Positions 1-6,081 of a stretch of DNA of 9,363 nt are shown here, piece by piece. Made by a program: the position numbers and the translations under genes. Within the stretch, counting starts at the first letter, position 1. Each line of letters starts with the position of its first letter. Under the pieces are notes generated by a model that searched no databases, was not told the DNA's origin, and saw nothing but the letters and a program-made list of their open reading frames with translations. Source of the DNA: Bacteroidota bacterium (GTDB lineage: Bacteria; Bacteroidota; Ignavibacteria; Ignavibacteriales; Ignavibacteriaceae); contig JAJRSV010000320.1 in NCBI GenBank assembly GCA_024278655.1, forward strand, positions 1-9,363, given 5' to 3'.

Positions 1-889
1 AAGGCACATTCGATTTCCAAAGCAAAGGAAGAATTTTCTTTGCAGTTTCGATTGCACCTTTTGTCCACCTGAACTGCTGTGACTTGAGCGCGTTTATTTC
101 AGCGGGAAGCTCAGCGGGTGAAGTAAAATCTTTTAAGAAGACAAATTTCCATCCGTTAATTTGTGCACGGTAGCTTAAATCGAGGTCTTCGGTTAAAGTA
201 TCGCCATGCCAGTTGCCTGCATCATAAATGCATTCCTTACGCCATACGCCGCCGGTTCCGTTAAAGTTAATAAAAAACCCGGCTTTGTTTCTAACGGTTT
301 GCTCGATAACAAAGTGTCCGTCGAGTGCAAGCGCCTGTGCCTTGGTTAGAATCGAGTAGTCGCTGTTTAAGTGTTCCCATCTTGTTTGCACCATCCCGAC
401 GTTATCGCTGTAAAAGAAAGGGAGAGTTTTTTTAAGAAAATTTTTCTTGGGAATAAAATCCGCATCGAAGATTGCAATGTATTTGCCCTTTGCAATTTTT
501 AAACCTTCTTTAAGAGCGCCCGCTTTATAGCCATCCCTGTTTGTTCTATGAATATGATGAATATCGAAGCCCTCTTTCCGCTTTTTTTCAACAATATTTT
601 TAACGAGGTCCACGGTTTCATCGGTCGAATCGTCCAACACCTGAATTTCGAGTTTGTCTTTCGGATAATCGATAGCGCACACAGAATTAATTAATCTTTC
701 GACAACGTAATATTCGTTATAGAGCGGAAGCTGAATTGTAACCATTTCATCGAATTTAAAATTCGGTTTCGGTTTGTACTGAACTCCTTTGTATTTGCGA
801 TGATAGTAAAGCATAACAAAACCATGGAGTCCGAACACAAACAGAATAAAAAGCGAAATAAAATAACCTAATAAAATTGCCTCATCCAT
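1..889 (-). CDS. Membrane family 2 glycosyltransferase, cellulose-synthase-like (partial, C-terminus outside window)
   Basis: This reading frame stays open for 296 codons from an ATG at 889 to the window edge, so the C-terminal membrane part is missing. The protein starts with a transmembrane segment (about residues 5-29), then a cytoplasmic GT-A domain. The processive-GT2 signature is complete: DDS at 86-88, DAD at 142-144, TED at 233-235 and QQFRW at 271-275. The family transfers a sugar from a nucleotide donor to a growing beta-linked polysaccharide at the inner membrane; CslA/glucomannan-type enzymes and cellulose synthases share these motifs. The exact product cannot be read from the sequence. 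The start is supported by a good ribosome binding site, AAGAGGT, 8 bases upstream. It follows lptE by only 24 bases, so co-transcription is likely, and a role in envelope or exopolysaccharide synthesis is inferred. Confidence 0.9.
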   Translation of the reverse strand, partial: MDEAILLGYFISLFILFVFGLHGFVMLYYHRKYKGVQYKPKPNFKFDEMVTIQLPLYNEYYVVERLINSVCAIDYPKDKLEIQVLDDSTDETVDLVKNIVEKKRKEGFDIHHIHRTNRDGYKAGALKEGLKIAKGKYIAIFDADFIPKKNFLKKTLPFFYSDNVGMVQTRWEHLNSDYSILTKAQALALDGHFVIEQTVRNKAGFFINFNGTGGVWRKECIYDAGNWHGDTLTEDLDLSYRAQINGWKFVFLKDFTSPAELPAEINALKSQQFRWTKGAIETAKKILPLLWKSNVP

Positions 890-897
890 TTTTCAAT

Positions 898-904
898 ACC
901 TCTT
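898..904 (-). promoter_or_regulatory. Ribosome binding site of the glycosyltransferase
   Basis: AAGAGGT on the minus strand, 8 bases before the ATG at 889. It is one of the few clear Shine-Dalgarno sequences in the window and fixes the start of a gene whose end is not visible. Confidence 0.6.
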
Positions 905-913
905 CATTTATAA

Positions 914-1447
914 TTACCAACCTGATACAACTGCTAATAATATGTCTTCAGTTATTTTATCAATTGCAGTATTAATTGCGTTTACCCGGTCGTTATCGGC
1001 GTTGCCGGGCTCATAGTCGCCGTAGTTCGAAAAATTCTTTTCAAATATTTTTTTTCTTTTAACCAAATCCGTATAAACCACCTTTACAGTAATTGTTAAA
1101 CGCCTCTGAGAAACATTCTCGCCCGCAGTAACAATAGCGGGAACATCCTTAACCGGAAGAATAGTACATTCGATAACAGCATCGGCTTTACTGCGGCTTG
1201 TTACCTGCAGCGAATTATCATCTATAAATTTTCTTATTAATTCATCGGTCAGTTTTTCTTTAAGCAGCGGAATACCGGAACCGCTTCTGTCGATTGCAAT
1301 AGGTATTGCAACCGTTTGCAGATGTTCCGGAACCGATGAACCCGTAAAAGAATAAGTGCAGCAGCCCGTAAAAATAATCAGTATGGCGCCTATTAACAAA
1401 TAGTAAATTATCGCAGCTTTTAGTCCGGTTTTAACTTCTTTTCGCAT
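914..1447 (-). CDS. lptE: LptE-like LPS-assembly lipoprotein
   Basis: A 177-residue protein that fits LptE, the outer-membrane lipoprotein that plugs the LptD barrel and helps insert lipopolysaccharide into the outer leaflet. It has a short basic N-terminus, a hydrophobic stretch (about 12-27) and a lipobox-like FTGC with the lipidated cysteine probably C29. The CCTYSFTG segment just after it, followed by a VAIP strand and a helix of the LKEKLTDELIRKF type, matches the start of LptE in Bacteroidota and Chlorobi as I know it. The rest alternates strands and a final helix, as expected for the family. Two cysteines in a row (29-30) make the exact lipidation site slightly uncertain, and F at -3 is a weak lipobox residue. 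The gene begins 3 bases after the sigma-54 regulator stops and has no own Shine-Dalgarno sequence, so translational coupling is likely. Confidence 0.85.
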   Translation of the reverse strand: MRKEVKTGLKAAIIYYLLIGAILIIFTGCCTYSFTGSSVPEHLQTVAIPIAIDRSGSGIPLLKEKLTDELIRKFIDDNSLQVTSRSKADAVIECTILPVKDVPAIVTAGENVSQRRLTITVKVVYTDLVKRKKIFEKNFSNYGDYEPGNADNDRVNAINTAIDKITEDILLAVVSGW

Positions 1448-1450
1448 AAT

Positions 1451-2551
1451 TTATTGTAACTGGTATTGTTTGATTTTTCTGTAAAGAGTACGCTCGCTTA
1501 TATTCAAAAGTTTTGCTGCTTGCCTTCGGCTGCCGCGTGTTTTTTCCAACGCTCTTTTTATCATCTCTTTTTCCATTTCATCCAACGGCAGGACTTCATC
1601 GTTATTATTTTTGACGGGATAAACTTCATTATGCTGATGAATAATTAAATCCTTCAGGTCCATCAAATCTTTTTTAATTTCAAAAAGTGCACGGTAAAGA
1701 ATTTCGCGGTCGGCTTCTTCGGGAGATTTTCGTAAAAACACCGGAAGGTTACGCGGTTCTTCCGATACTTCCTGCCGTGTAATTAGCGATGTGAACGACT
1801 CGGGAGTAAGCACACCGTCGCGGTTAAGAGTAATTGCAGTTTCAATAACGTTCTTCAGTTCCCTTACGTTGCCGGGCCAATTATAATCGAGCAGTATCTG
1901 ACGGGCGGCATCCGAAATAACCGGGCACTCGATGTTATTGGCTTTGCAGTACTTAGTCATAAAATAATTGGCAAGTACCTCGATGTCTTCTTTTCTTTTA
2001 CGCAGAGGGGGAATAGTCAGAGTAACAGCTTTCAAACGAAAGTAAAGATCTTCCCTGAATCTTTTTTCATCGACTTCCCGTTGAAGGTCTTTATTTGTTG
2101 CAGCCAGAAATCTCACATCAACTTTAGTTACGGTTTCTGCGCCGATACTCATAAATTCTTTTGCCTCAATTGCACGAAGAACTTTTACCTGTGTTGTTAA
2201 AGGCATCTCGGCAATCTCATCTAAAAAGAGAGTTCCGCCGTCAGCAATTTCAAAATAACCTTTTCTTCTGTCAACCGCACCGGTGAATGCACCTTTCTTA
2301 TGTCCGAACAATTCGCTTTCGAGAATACCTTCGGGAATTGCACCGCAGTTAACACTTACCATCGGTTTGTCTGCACGCCTGCTTGCCCTGTGAATAGCCG
2401 AAGCAAACACTTCTTTGCCAACCCCGCTTTCGCCGTAAATCAGCACGGTAATATCCGAAGGAGCTACCTGCATTATCACATCGACAATGTCGTTAATCTC
2501 TTTCGATTTGCCGATAATACCGAATTTCTGTTTAAATTCTTCGCGGTTCAT
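1451..2551 (-). CDS. Sigma-54-dependent transcriptional activator without sensor domain (AAA+ plus Fis HTH)
   Basis: A 366-residue bacterial enhancer-binding protein that remodels sigma-54 RNA polymerase by ATP hydrolysis. Visible motifs are Walker A GESGVGKE (40-47), the sigma-54 contact loop GAFTGA (87-92), Walker B TLFLDE (107-112), the sensor I region ATN (151-153), the arginine-finger segment FREDLYFRL (165-173) and the sensor II region NVREL (228-232). A Fis-type helix-turn-helix lies at about 338-362 (RGSRRQAAKLLNIS...). All catalytic motifs are intact. There is no receiver, GAF or PAS domain: the AAA+ domain starts at about residue 11. Control must therefore come from expression level, a partner protein (as PspA does for PspF) or the 65-residue linker at 260-325. 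No Shine-Dalgarno sequence precedes the ATG. The miaB / regulator / lptE neighbourhood recurs in Bacteroidota, which suggests a conserved but undefined link to envelope biology. Confidence 0.93.
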   Translation of the reverse strand: MNREEFKQKFGIIGKSKEINDIVDVIMQVAPSDITVLIYGESGVGKEVFASAIHRASRRADKPMVSVNCGAIPEGILESELFGHKKGAFTGAVDRRKGYFEIADGGTLFLDEIAEMPLTTQVKVLRAIEAKEFMSIGAETVTKVDVRFLAATNKDLQREVDEKRFREDLYFRLKAVTLTIPPLRKRKEDIEVLANYFMTKYCKANNIECPVISDAARQILLDYNWPGNVRELKNVIETAITLNRDGVLTPESFTSLITRQEVSEEPRNLPVFLRKSPEEADREILYRALFEIKKDLMDLKDLIIHQHNEVYPVKNNNDEVLPLDEMEKEMIKRALEKTRGSRRQAAKLLNISERTLYRKIKQYQLQ

Positions 2552-2617
2552 TTAAAATAATTATTGATTTAATGACATTTTGACGCACAAAAATAGAAAT
2601 GGATTCTACACATATTG

Positions 2618-2645
2618 CAAATATAATAATTTTTAATTCACTGGA
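2618..2645 (-). promoter_or_regulatory. Candidate Bacteroidota-type promoter of the sigma-54 regulator
   Basis: On the minus strand TATATTTG (2618-2625) matches the TAnnTTTG -7 element exactly. A TTTC lies about 18 bases upstream in place of the usual TTTG/TTG at -33. It sits in the 117-bp gap between the MBL gene and the regulator, the largest gap in this gene run, and would give a leader of roughly 60 bases. It suggests that the regulator, lptE and the glycosyltransferase can be transcribed separately from miaB. The gap shows no good terminator. Confidence 0.4.
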
Positions 2646-2668
2646 AACTTGAAAAAATTGAAATAATG

Positions 2669-3445
2669 TCAGATATTCAATTTTAGCCCGTCTTCGGCAA
2701 TTTTAAACCTTCCGGTAAACCCGGCGGGGAGTGATTTTAACTGCCTCTCTAAAAGCGGAATGTCTTCATCACTTAAATGGGTAAGTATAATTTGCCTGGG
2801 TGAGATTTTACTTTTAACGGCAGAAAATAATTCTTCGAAGGTAATGTGTGTGACTTCGGTTATCAAATAATCGTAATTATAATCTTTGAACAGCAGCAGG
2901 TCATCTGCATTTCCAATGTCGCCCGTGTAATGAATTTTTCTTCCATTTACATCAAACAAAAAACTGCTGCACGAAAAACTTTGCTGCCGGTATTCTTCTA
3001 ACTTTGAAATTTCCGACAAGTGTGAGTTCTGCCTGGCAATGAATTGAATATCACTGCTCACTTTAAAGTTTTCATCCTGAACAAATCCGTGATATAAAAT
3101 TTCAAAATCCATTCGCCCGGGAAACAGGTAAGAGCTGATTAGAAAATTCTTCAGCGTACCGGTTATTGATTCGTCTGCATAAATGTTTAACGGCTTCGTC
3201 CGCTTCTGCATTTTCATTTGAACGATGAGCACTCCGAGTCCCGTGTAATGATCGGGATGAAGGTGAGAAAAAACTATTCCGTCAATCGAATCGAAATTAA
3301 TATTTTGTGATAACAACGCTTTGGCAACTCCGTCACCCGCATCAACAAGCAGATTGAAGTTACCGGTTGAAATTAAAAACGATGAGTGAAATCTTTTAAG
3401 AGATGTTTTCCCCGAACCGGTTCCGATAAAATTTATAACAGCCAC
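2669..3445 (-). CDS. MBL-fold metallo-hydrolase (RNase Z/arylsulfatase-like branch)
   Basis: A 258-residue single-domain metallo-beta-lactamase-fold hydrolase, with no signal peptide, so probably cytoplasmic. Metal ligands visible are H61, H63, D65 and H66 (SHLHPDHYTG), H142 or nearby, D176 (YTGDIG) and H223 (LTHL), as expected for a two-zinc site. The N-terminus (INFIGTGSG) and overall length resemble the RNase Z/arylsulfatase-like branch. However, the signature has P where true RNase Z has G (HGDH), and the HEATF motif and a clear exosite arm are not visible, so I do not call it tRNase Z. The substrate is unknown. The start is a GTG 5 bases after the SPOR gene stop (TAG); no ATG lies in frame before residue 78, so GTG is the best choice. 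The tight spacing implies co-translation with the SPOR gene. Confidence 0.85.
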   Translation of the reverse strand: MAVINFIGTGSGKTSLKRFHSSFLISTGNFNLLVDAGDGVAKALLSQNINFDSIDGIVFSHLHPDHYTGLGVLIVQMKMQKRTKPLNIYADESITGTLKNFLISSYLFPGRMDFEILYHGFVQDENFKVSSDIQFIARQNSHLSEISKLEEYRQQSFSCSSFLFDVNGRKIHYTGDIGNADDLLLFKDYNYDYLITEVTHITFEELFSAVKSKISPRQIILTHLSDEDIPLLERQLKSLPAGFTGRFKIAEDGLKLNI

Positions 3446-3450
3446 TTTTG

Positions 3451-4194
3451 CTACTCGGTTATTTCCGTTACTCTGCCTTCAATTTTAAATTTATCTTTAA
3501 TTGTTTGAAGGAAATTTTCCGCATCGTCGCGTGTTACAAACTTTCCCACATAAACCACATGAAAAGTTGTACCCGCAACCAACTTTTCTTTAATTACGGA
3601 ATAGATGCCCGACTTCTCAAATTCGTTCATCAATGTTTCGGCATTTTCCTTTTTGCTGAAAGCTCCCGCCTGAATTGTAAACTTATACTCATCCGGCTTT
3701 TGATTGACTTTATTTTGAACCGTAACTTTTTCAGTCGTATCTGTTTTTACATTTTCGTCTTTTATCTTCGAGGTCTCGGGTAAACGGTTCTGCTTTGCAA
3801 TTTTTATATACGGAGAATTCGGGTACTGTTCGATAAGCTGATCTAATTTTTTACCTGCCGATTCATACAGACCCAACGCGTAGTAGTAGGAGTAAATTCT
3901 GTAGAGTGCGGCATCGGCATATTTACTGTCCGGGTAGTTGTCAACTATATTCTGATAAATTGAAACCGCTTCCTGTCCGTTCTCCGTAAGCACACCTTCA
4001 AGAAACATAACCGAAGGAGATTCGGGATAGTCGTCTTTCAAATCGATTAGTTCTTCGCGGACTTCATCGATTCTGCCGCTTTCAACTTTTTTAAGATAGG
4101 GAACGATATCAACATCCTGCGAATATGCTTTTACCGGAAGGAAAAGAATGATAAGTAACAGCAAAATAAAATTTCTTATAAGAGAAGATTTCAT
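3451..4194 (-). CDS. Exported TPR-like/SPOR-domain protein
   Basis: A 247-residue exported protein. It begins with a signal peptide (hydrophobic core about 9-20, likely cleavage after AYS or AYSQ near 25-26). Helical tetratricopeptide-like repeats follow at about 30-137, with the motif NYPDSKYADAALYRI recalling outer-membrane lipoprotein BamD/YbgF-type TPRs. A charged, low-complexity linker (about 138-167) leads to a C-terminal SPOR domain (about 169-245, YKFTIQAGAF ... FHVVYVGKF ... DAENFL). SPOR domains bind peptidoglycan stripped of stem peptides, usually at division sites, so a periplasmic cell-wall role is inferred. The ATG is preceded by a good Shine-Dalgarno sequence (GGAG, 6 bases away). 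The gene follows miaB after 63 bases and is nearly fused to the MBL gene. Confidence 0.85.
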   Translation of the reverse strand: MKSSLIRNFILLLLIILFLPVKAYSQDVDIVPYLKKVESGRIDEVREELIDLKDDYPESPSVMFLEGVLTENGQEAVSIYQNIVDNYPDSKYADAALYRIYSYYYALGLYESAGKKLDQLIEQYPNSPYIKIAKQNRLPETSKIKDENVKTDTTEKVTVQNKVNQKPDEYKFTIQAGAFSKKENAETLMNEFEKSGIYSVIKEKLVAGTTFHVVYVGKFVTRDDAENFLQTIKDKFKIEGRVTEITE

Positions 4195-4200
4195 TTTTAA

Positions 4201-4225
4201 CTCCGACAGCTTATAAATGCTTCGG
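4201..4225 (-). promoter_or_regulatory. Hairpin overlapping the SPOR gene ribosome binding site
   Basis: On the minus strand CCGA-AGC, an 8-base loop, then GCT-g-TCGG can form a 7-bp stem with one bulged G. The 3' arm shares two bases with the Shine-Dalgarno GGAG (4201-4204), which lies 6 bases before the ATG at 4194. It could hide the ribosome binding site. There is no following T-tract, so it is not a terminator. The function is inferred from position alone. Confidence 0.3.
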
Positions 4226-4257
4226 AAAAATTAGTGAAACAAAATATCGAAACTAAT

Positions 4258-5607
4258 TTATGCAATTAATGCCAGATTATCATTTCTGATATCGATATGT
4301 TCAACGTAATCGCCAAATAATGTTGCCTGCGTTGCCCGGTTGATTTTTACTTTAACGTAATCACCTTCATTAATACCTTCGGTTACCGGAAAGATAACAA
4401 CTTTATTCGAGTCGGTTCTTCCCGCAAAAAATTTATCTGACTTGCGGCTTTTGCCCTCAACCAAAACAATTTCTTCGGTACCAATCAGTTCCTGATTAAT
4501 TTCAAAAGATATCTGCTGCTGAAGATCGATAATCTCCTGCAAGCGTTTCGATTTTACATCTTCGGGAACGTCATCCTTCATTCTGTAAGCTTTGGTTCCT
4601 TCCCTCGGCGAATACTTGAACATAAACGCACCGTCGTATCGCACCTGCCTCATCACATCCAAAGTCATCACATGGTCTTCGTACGTTTCGGTAGGAAAGC
4701 CGGCAATAATATCGGTTGAAAAGCTTACGCCCGGAATTATCTTTCGCGCTTTATCGATTAAGTTAAGATAATGTTCAATCGTGTAAGTTCTGTTCATTAA
4801 TTCTAATATTCTGTTCGAACCCGACTGCACGGGAAGATGAATGTAATTGCAGATGTTCGGGTTTTCGGCAATTGTGTATAAAAGCTTATCCGATAAATCC
4901 TGAGGGTGCGAAGTTGTAAACCTTATTCTCATCGAACGATCGACTTTAGCACAGGCAGCCAACAAATCTGCAAAATCGTTGCCTTCATCGTTGTACGAGT
5001 TTACATTTTGCCCGAGTAAAGTAACTTCCTTAAATCCTCTTTCCGATAATTGCTTCACTTCGGTTACGATCGAATCCAGTTCCCTGCTTCTTTCCCTACC
5101 GCGCGTAAAAGGAACAACACAGAAAGTGCAGAACTTATCGCAGCCGCGCATAACGGAAATCCATGCTTGCAGCCCGTCTTCCCTGTACGGAAGTATATCG
5201 TCGTAAGTTTCGGTCCTCGATAATTTAACACCGATACCTTTATCACCGTTGTACGCAACGTCTATCAGCTCGGGTAAACGGCGGTACTCATCGGGACCTA
5301 CAACAACATCAACGATGCTTTTGTCTTCAACCAAATCTTTCCTGAGCCGTTCAGCCATACAGCCGAGAATACCGACAACCAAATCGGGCTTTTTATCTTT
5401 AAGTGTTTTGAAGTTTCCTAAACGCCCGTAAATTCTTTGCTCCGCATTATCGCGGATGCTGCAAGTATTTACCAAAACCACATCGGCATCTTCGGCATCC
5501 TTGGTAACAGTGTAACCTTTATTCTTAAGAATACCCAACACGATTTCTGTATCAGCCAGGTTCATCTGGCAGCCGTACGTTTCTATGTATATTTTATTCT
5601 TTTGCAT
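4258..5607 (-). CDS. miaB: tRNA-2-methylthio-N6-dimethylallyladenosine synthase MiaB
   Basis: A 449-residue radical-SAM methylthiotransferase that adds a methylthio group to i6A at position 37 of tRNAs reading UNN codons. The N-terminal UPF0004 domain has the three conserved cysteines of the auxiliary 4Fe-4S cluster (C13 in YGCQMN, C49 in NTCS, C83 in LGCMAE). The radical-SAM CxxxCxxC is at C156, C160 and C163. A C-terminal TRAM domain, which binds the tRNA, is visible from about 375 (IGTEEIVLVEG...GRTDSNKVVIF). Length and motif order are normal for MiaB; the YGCQMN start and the tRNA-type TRAM separate it from MtaB and RimO. It is the first gene of the run and has its own promoter-like sequence. 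A leader of only a few bases is predicted, with no Shine-Dalgarno sequence. Confidence 0.95.
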   Translation of the reverse strand: MQKNKIYIETYGCQMNLADTEIVLGILKNKGYTVTKDAEDADVVLVNTCSIRDNAEQRIYGRLGNFKTLKDKKPDLVVGILGCMAERLRKDLVEDKSIVDVVVGPDEYRRLPELIDVAYNGDKGIGVKLSRTETYDDILPYREDGLQAWISVMRGCDKFCTFCVVPFTRGRERSRELDSIVTEVKQLSERGFKEVTLLGQNVNSYNDEGNDFADLLAACAKVDRSMRIRFTTSHPQDLSDKLLYTIAENPNICNYIHLPVQSGSNRILELMNRTYTIEHYLNLIDKARKIIPGVSFSTDIIAGFPTETYEDHVMTLDVMRQVRYDGAFMFKYSPREGTKAYRMKDDVPEDVKSKRLQEIIDLQQQISFEINQELIGTEEIVLVEGKSRKSDKFFAGRTDSNKVVIFPVTEGINEGDYVKVKINRATQATLFGDYVEHIDIRNDNLALIA

Positions 5608-5614
5608 TTGAGTT

Positions 5615-5645
5615 TAAATATAATTCTTTCCCATATATGGTTCAA
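5615..5645 (-). promoter_or_regulatory. Candidate promoter of miaB with palindromic spacer
   Basis: On the minus strand TTG (5643-5645), a 20-base spacer and TATATTTA (5615-5622) fit the Bacteroidota TTG-N19-21-TAnnTTTG pattern with one mismatch in the last base. The -7 element ends 7 bases before the miaB ATG, so the transcript would start at or within a few bases of the start codon (leaderless or nearly so). The perfect 10-bp palindrome CCATATATGG (5631-5640) lies inside the spacer and could be an operator. Confidence 0.4.
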
Positions 5646-5685
5646 TCAAATAAAAACGGGGATAAAACCGAAAGACGAATAATAA

Positions 5686-5838
5686 TTAAATAGTCGTCAA
5701 CGAATATAAAATCAAATTGAGAATTATAAATGCAATAACTCCCAAAATTGTTGTGATAATAATTCTTTTTCTTCTTTGTTCGCGATAGATTTCGCCCCCT
5801 AATGAAGATTTGTTACCGAATTTTACGAATCCTAACAT
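5686..5838 (-). CDS. Small single-pass membrane protein, unknown function
   Basis: A 50-codon frame from an ATG at 5838 to a TAA at 5686. I do not recognise the family. The product has a polar N-terminal half (MLGFVKFGNKSSLGGEIY), a very basic stretch REQRRKRI (about 19-26), then one hydrophobic helix of about 22 residues (26-47, IIITTILGVIAFIILNLILYSL) reaching nearly to the C-terminus. The positive-inside rule predicts the N-terminus in the cytoplasm. Evidence that it is real: AGGA lies 4 bases upstream of the ATG, an exact TAnnTTTG promoter core lies about 58 bases upstream, and the hydrophobic/basic organisation is coherent. It lies 78 bases upstream of miaB on the same strand with no convincing terminator between, so it could be the first gene of that transcript. 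A conserved small membrane protein beside miaB would be worth testing. Confidence 0.6.
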   Translation of the reverse strand: MLGFVKFGNKSSLGGEIYREQRRKRIIITTILGVIAFIILNLILYSLTTI

Positions 5839-6081
5839 AATTTCCTTTTATTTATTCCCGCAATTTGTTTATAGAAAAATTATTTTACATCAGAGCAAAG
5901 ATATAGAATTACATAATTAGTTGCATGGTATTTACAATTAACTTAACCTTTCTAATCATAATTGTTTTAGCAATATCCCCGGACTTTTCAAGTTGTTTTA
6001 TTACAATTAGTTAACTTGCTAATTGCCGTTAAACGTACAATGTCTTTTCAAACTATAAAATGACACCGTGTTCACGGATTT
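5839..6081. other. Intergenic region between the amylase gene and the small membrane protein gene
   Basis: An AT-rich 243-bp gap without a supportable gene. It holds the candidate promoter at 5896-5903. It also holds two inverted repeats: CAATTAG/CTAATTG with an 8-base loop (6004-6025) and CCGTG/CACGG (6066-6077), the latter just after the amylase stop. Neither is followed by a T-tract, so a real terminator for the amylase gene is not evident. Confidence 0.5.
5896..5903 (-). promoter_or_regulatory. Candidate -7 promoter element of the small membrane protein gene
   Basis: TATCTTTG on the minus strand matches the Bacteroidota TAnnTTTG -7 consensus exactly, 57 bases before the ATG at 5838. A good TTG/TTTG at -33 is not present at the expected distance, so the call rests on the -7 core and its position. 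Confidence 0.4.

Noticed and set aside
2669..3445. Calling the MBL protein tRNase Z (rnz)
   Set aside because: The HGDH signature is HPDH here, and the HEATF motif is not visible, so a generic MBL-fold call is safer.
5608..5685. Possible terminator between the small membrane protein gene and miaB
   Set aside because: CGG...CCG followed by a T5 run gives only a 3-bp stem, too weak to call.
6004..6077. Inverted repeats CAATTAG/CTAATTG and CCGTG/CACGG after the amylase stop as a terminator
   Set aside because: The first is AT-rich and the second leaves too small a loop (a 4-bp stem at best). Neither is followed by a T-tract on the minus strand.
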